From positions 1-6,501 of the forward strand of contig CACCWT010000031.1 in NCBI GenBank assembly GCA_902549785.1: a DNA stretch of 6,501 nucleotides. Reading direction: 5' to 3'. Positions 5,741 to 6,501 of this stretch are shown here, piece by piece. Every line of letters begins with the position of its first letter. Position 1 is the stretch's first letter. The notes under the pieces are model-generated. The model ran no database searches. It saw only the letters and a list, made by a program, of their open reading frames with translations, and was not told where the DNA came from. A program made the position numbers and the translations under genes. The stretch comes from an uncultured Pelagibacteraceae bacterium (GTDB lineage: Bacteria > Pseudomonadota > Alphaproteobacteria > Pelagibacterales > Pelagibacteraceae).

Positions 5741-6433
5741 ATGATTTTCGAACAACTATTTGATACTAAATCCTCAACTTACACCTATATAATTTCTAGT
5801 GGAAAAGGACGTGAAGCATTAATAATAGATCCTGTAATTGAACATACTGATGAATACATAAAAATTTTAGAAAATTTAGAATTAAAACTTGTTAAAGTAA
5901 TTGATACTCATATTCACGCAGATCATGTAACTGGCTTAAATGAACTTAATCAACGAACAAATTGTATTCGCATAATGGGTGAAAACTCTAAATCTGAGGT
6001 AATTGATATAAAATTAAAAGATGAAGAAAATATAAATATTGAGAGTATAGAGCTTAAAGCTATATATACTCCAGGTCATACTGATTGTTCATATAGTTAC
6101 TTAATGAATGATAGAGTTTTTACAGGAGATACACTTCTAATTAATGGGACAGGTAGAACAGATTTTCAAAATGGTAGTGCTCATCAGGCTTATGATTCAT
6201 TGTTTGGTAAACTTTTAAAACTTCCAGAAGAAACACTTGTTTATCCTGCTCATGATTATAATGGAAAAAAAAATTCAACAATTGGTAGTGAGAAGAACAA
6301 CAACCCTCGATTACAAGTCAGCTCAAAAGAGGAATATGCTGAAATAATGGATAATCTTAATCTTGCTAACCCAAAAATGATGGATATTGCAGTCCCTGCA
6401 AATCTAAAGGGATTAACACTTAAAGAACTCTAA
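5741..6433 (+). CDS. Persulfide dioxygenase, ETHE1-like metallo-beta-lactamase fold protein
   Basis: A 230-residue single-domain enzyme of the ETHE1 group, which uses one iron and molecular oxygen to convert glutathione persulfide to sulfite and glutathione. The metal site is complete: THIHADH (56-62, with His57 as iron ligand), PGHT with His113, and TGD with Asp130; His171 in YPAHDY is the further conserved histidine of the fold. Features specific to ETHE1 rather than glyoxalase II are GTGRTDFQNG (136-145), NNPRL (187-191) and the C-terminal NLNLANPKMMDIAVPANLKG block (205-224). There is no fused rhodanese or DUF442 domain. It lies 35 bases after the SQR stop on the same strand and is probably co-transcribed, taking the persulfide product of SQR. 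There is no Shine-Dalgarno, but the ATG gives the family N-terminus (IFEQLFD). Confidence 0.94.
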   Translation: MIFEQLFDTKSSTYTYIISSGKGREALIIDPVIEHTDEYIKILENLELKLVKVIDTHIHADHVTGLNELNQRTNCIRIMGENSKSEVIDIKLKDEENINIESIELKAIYTPGHTDCSYSYLMNDRVFTGDTLLINGTGRTDFQNGSAHQAYDSLFGKLLKLPEETLVYPAHDYNGKKNSTIGSEKNNNPRLQVSSKEEYAEIMDNLNLANPKMMDIAVPANLKGLTLKEL

Positions 6434-6501
6434 AATCAGGGTTATTATTAGTATTGTTTTTAAAAAATATACAATTATATAACTCTTATGGTATGCAATA
6501 A
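6434..6501. other. Right-end intergenic stretch, no gene supported
   Basis: AT-rich sequence after the persulfide dioxygenase stop. It contains TTTTTAAAAAA flanked by ATTGT and ACAAT, which could form only a weak A/T hairpin and is not a convincing terminator. An ATG at 6488 is followed by only a few codons before the edge, so a downstream gene can be neither supported nor excluded. Confidence 0.4.

Noticed and set aside
6453..6476. ATTGT-TTTTTAAAAAA-ACAAT as a terminator after the persulfide dioxygenase
   Set aside because: The stem would be short and A/T only, with no GC core and no following T-run.

Overview
The window is strongly AT-rich (about 30% G+C by eye), tightly packed, and has gene gaps of only 35 to 130 bases. 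It carries single-copy housekeeping and nutrient-scavenging genes, with no mobile elements, RNA genes or CRISPR arrays that I can see. This fits a streamlined marine alphaproteobacterium of the SAR11/Pelagibacterales type. That placement is inferred from composition, gene density and gene content, not from a marker gene.

Left part (1-1979, minus strand): an osmolyte/betaine ABC importer. The substrate-binding protein (ProX/OpuAC family) is read first from a good sigma70-like promoter with a clear Shine-Dalgarno. A GC-rich intercistronic hairpin follows, then the ATPase (ProV/OpuAA family), which runs off the left edge. The permease (ProW) is not in the window and is expected further left.

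Middle (2093-3665): a minus-strand alpha/beta hydrolase and a plus-strand aspartate/glutamate-type racemase are divergently arranged around a 59-base all-but-GC-free gap. The racemase ends in a hairpin that contains its own stop codon and looks able to terminate transcription from both sides. On the other side of that hairpin the convergent 1-Cys peroxiredoxin gene ends.

Right part (3674-6433): the most coherent functional unit. A 1-Cys (Prx6-type) peroxiredoxin is transcribed leftwards from a strong promoter. From the same 130-base control region a type II, mitochondrial-SQOR-like sulfide:quinone oxidoreductase is transcribed rightwards, followed 35 bases later by an ETHE1-like persulfide dioxygenase. 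Together SQR and the dioxygenase would oxidise sulfide to a persulfide (electrons to the quinone pool) and then to sulfite. The divergent peroxiredoxin could handle peroxides or over-oxidised sulfur species made alongside. The shared control region holds two inverted repeats that are candidate operators.

Two start codons differ from the longest open frames. The hydrolase most likely starts at the ATG at 2851 (the longer frame begins with TTG), and the SQR at the ATG at 4464 (the longer frame begins with GTG). Nothing here is clearly an undescribed system. The sulfide/persulfide cluster with its putative operators is the part most worth following up.
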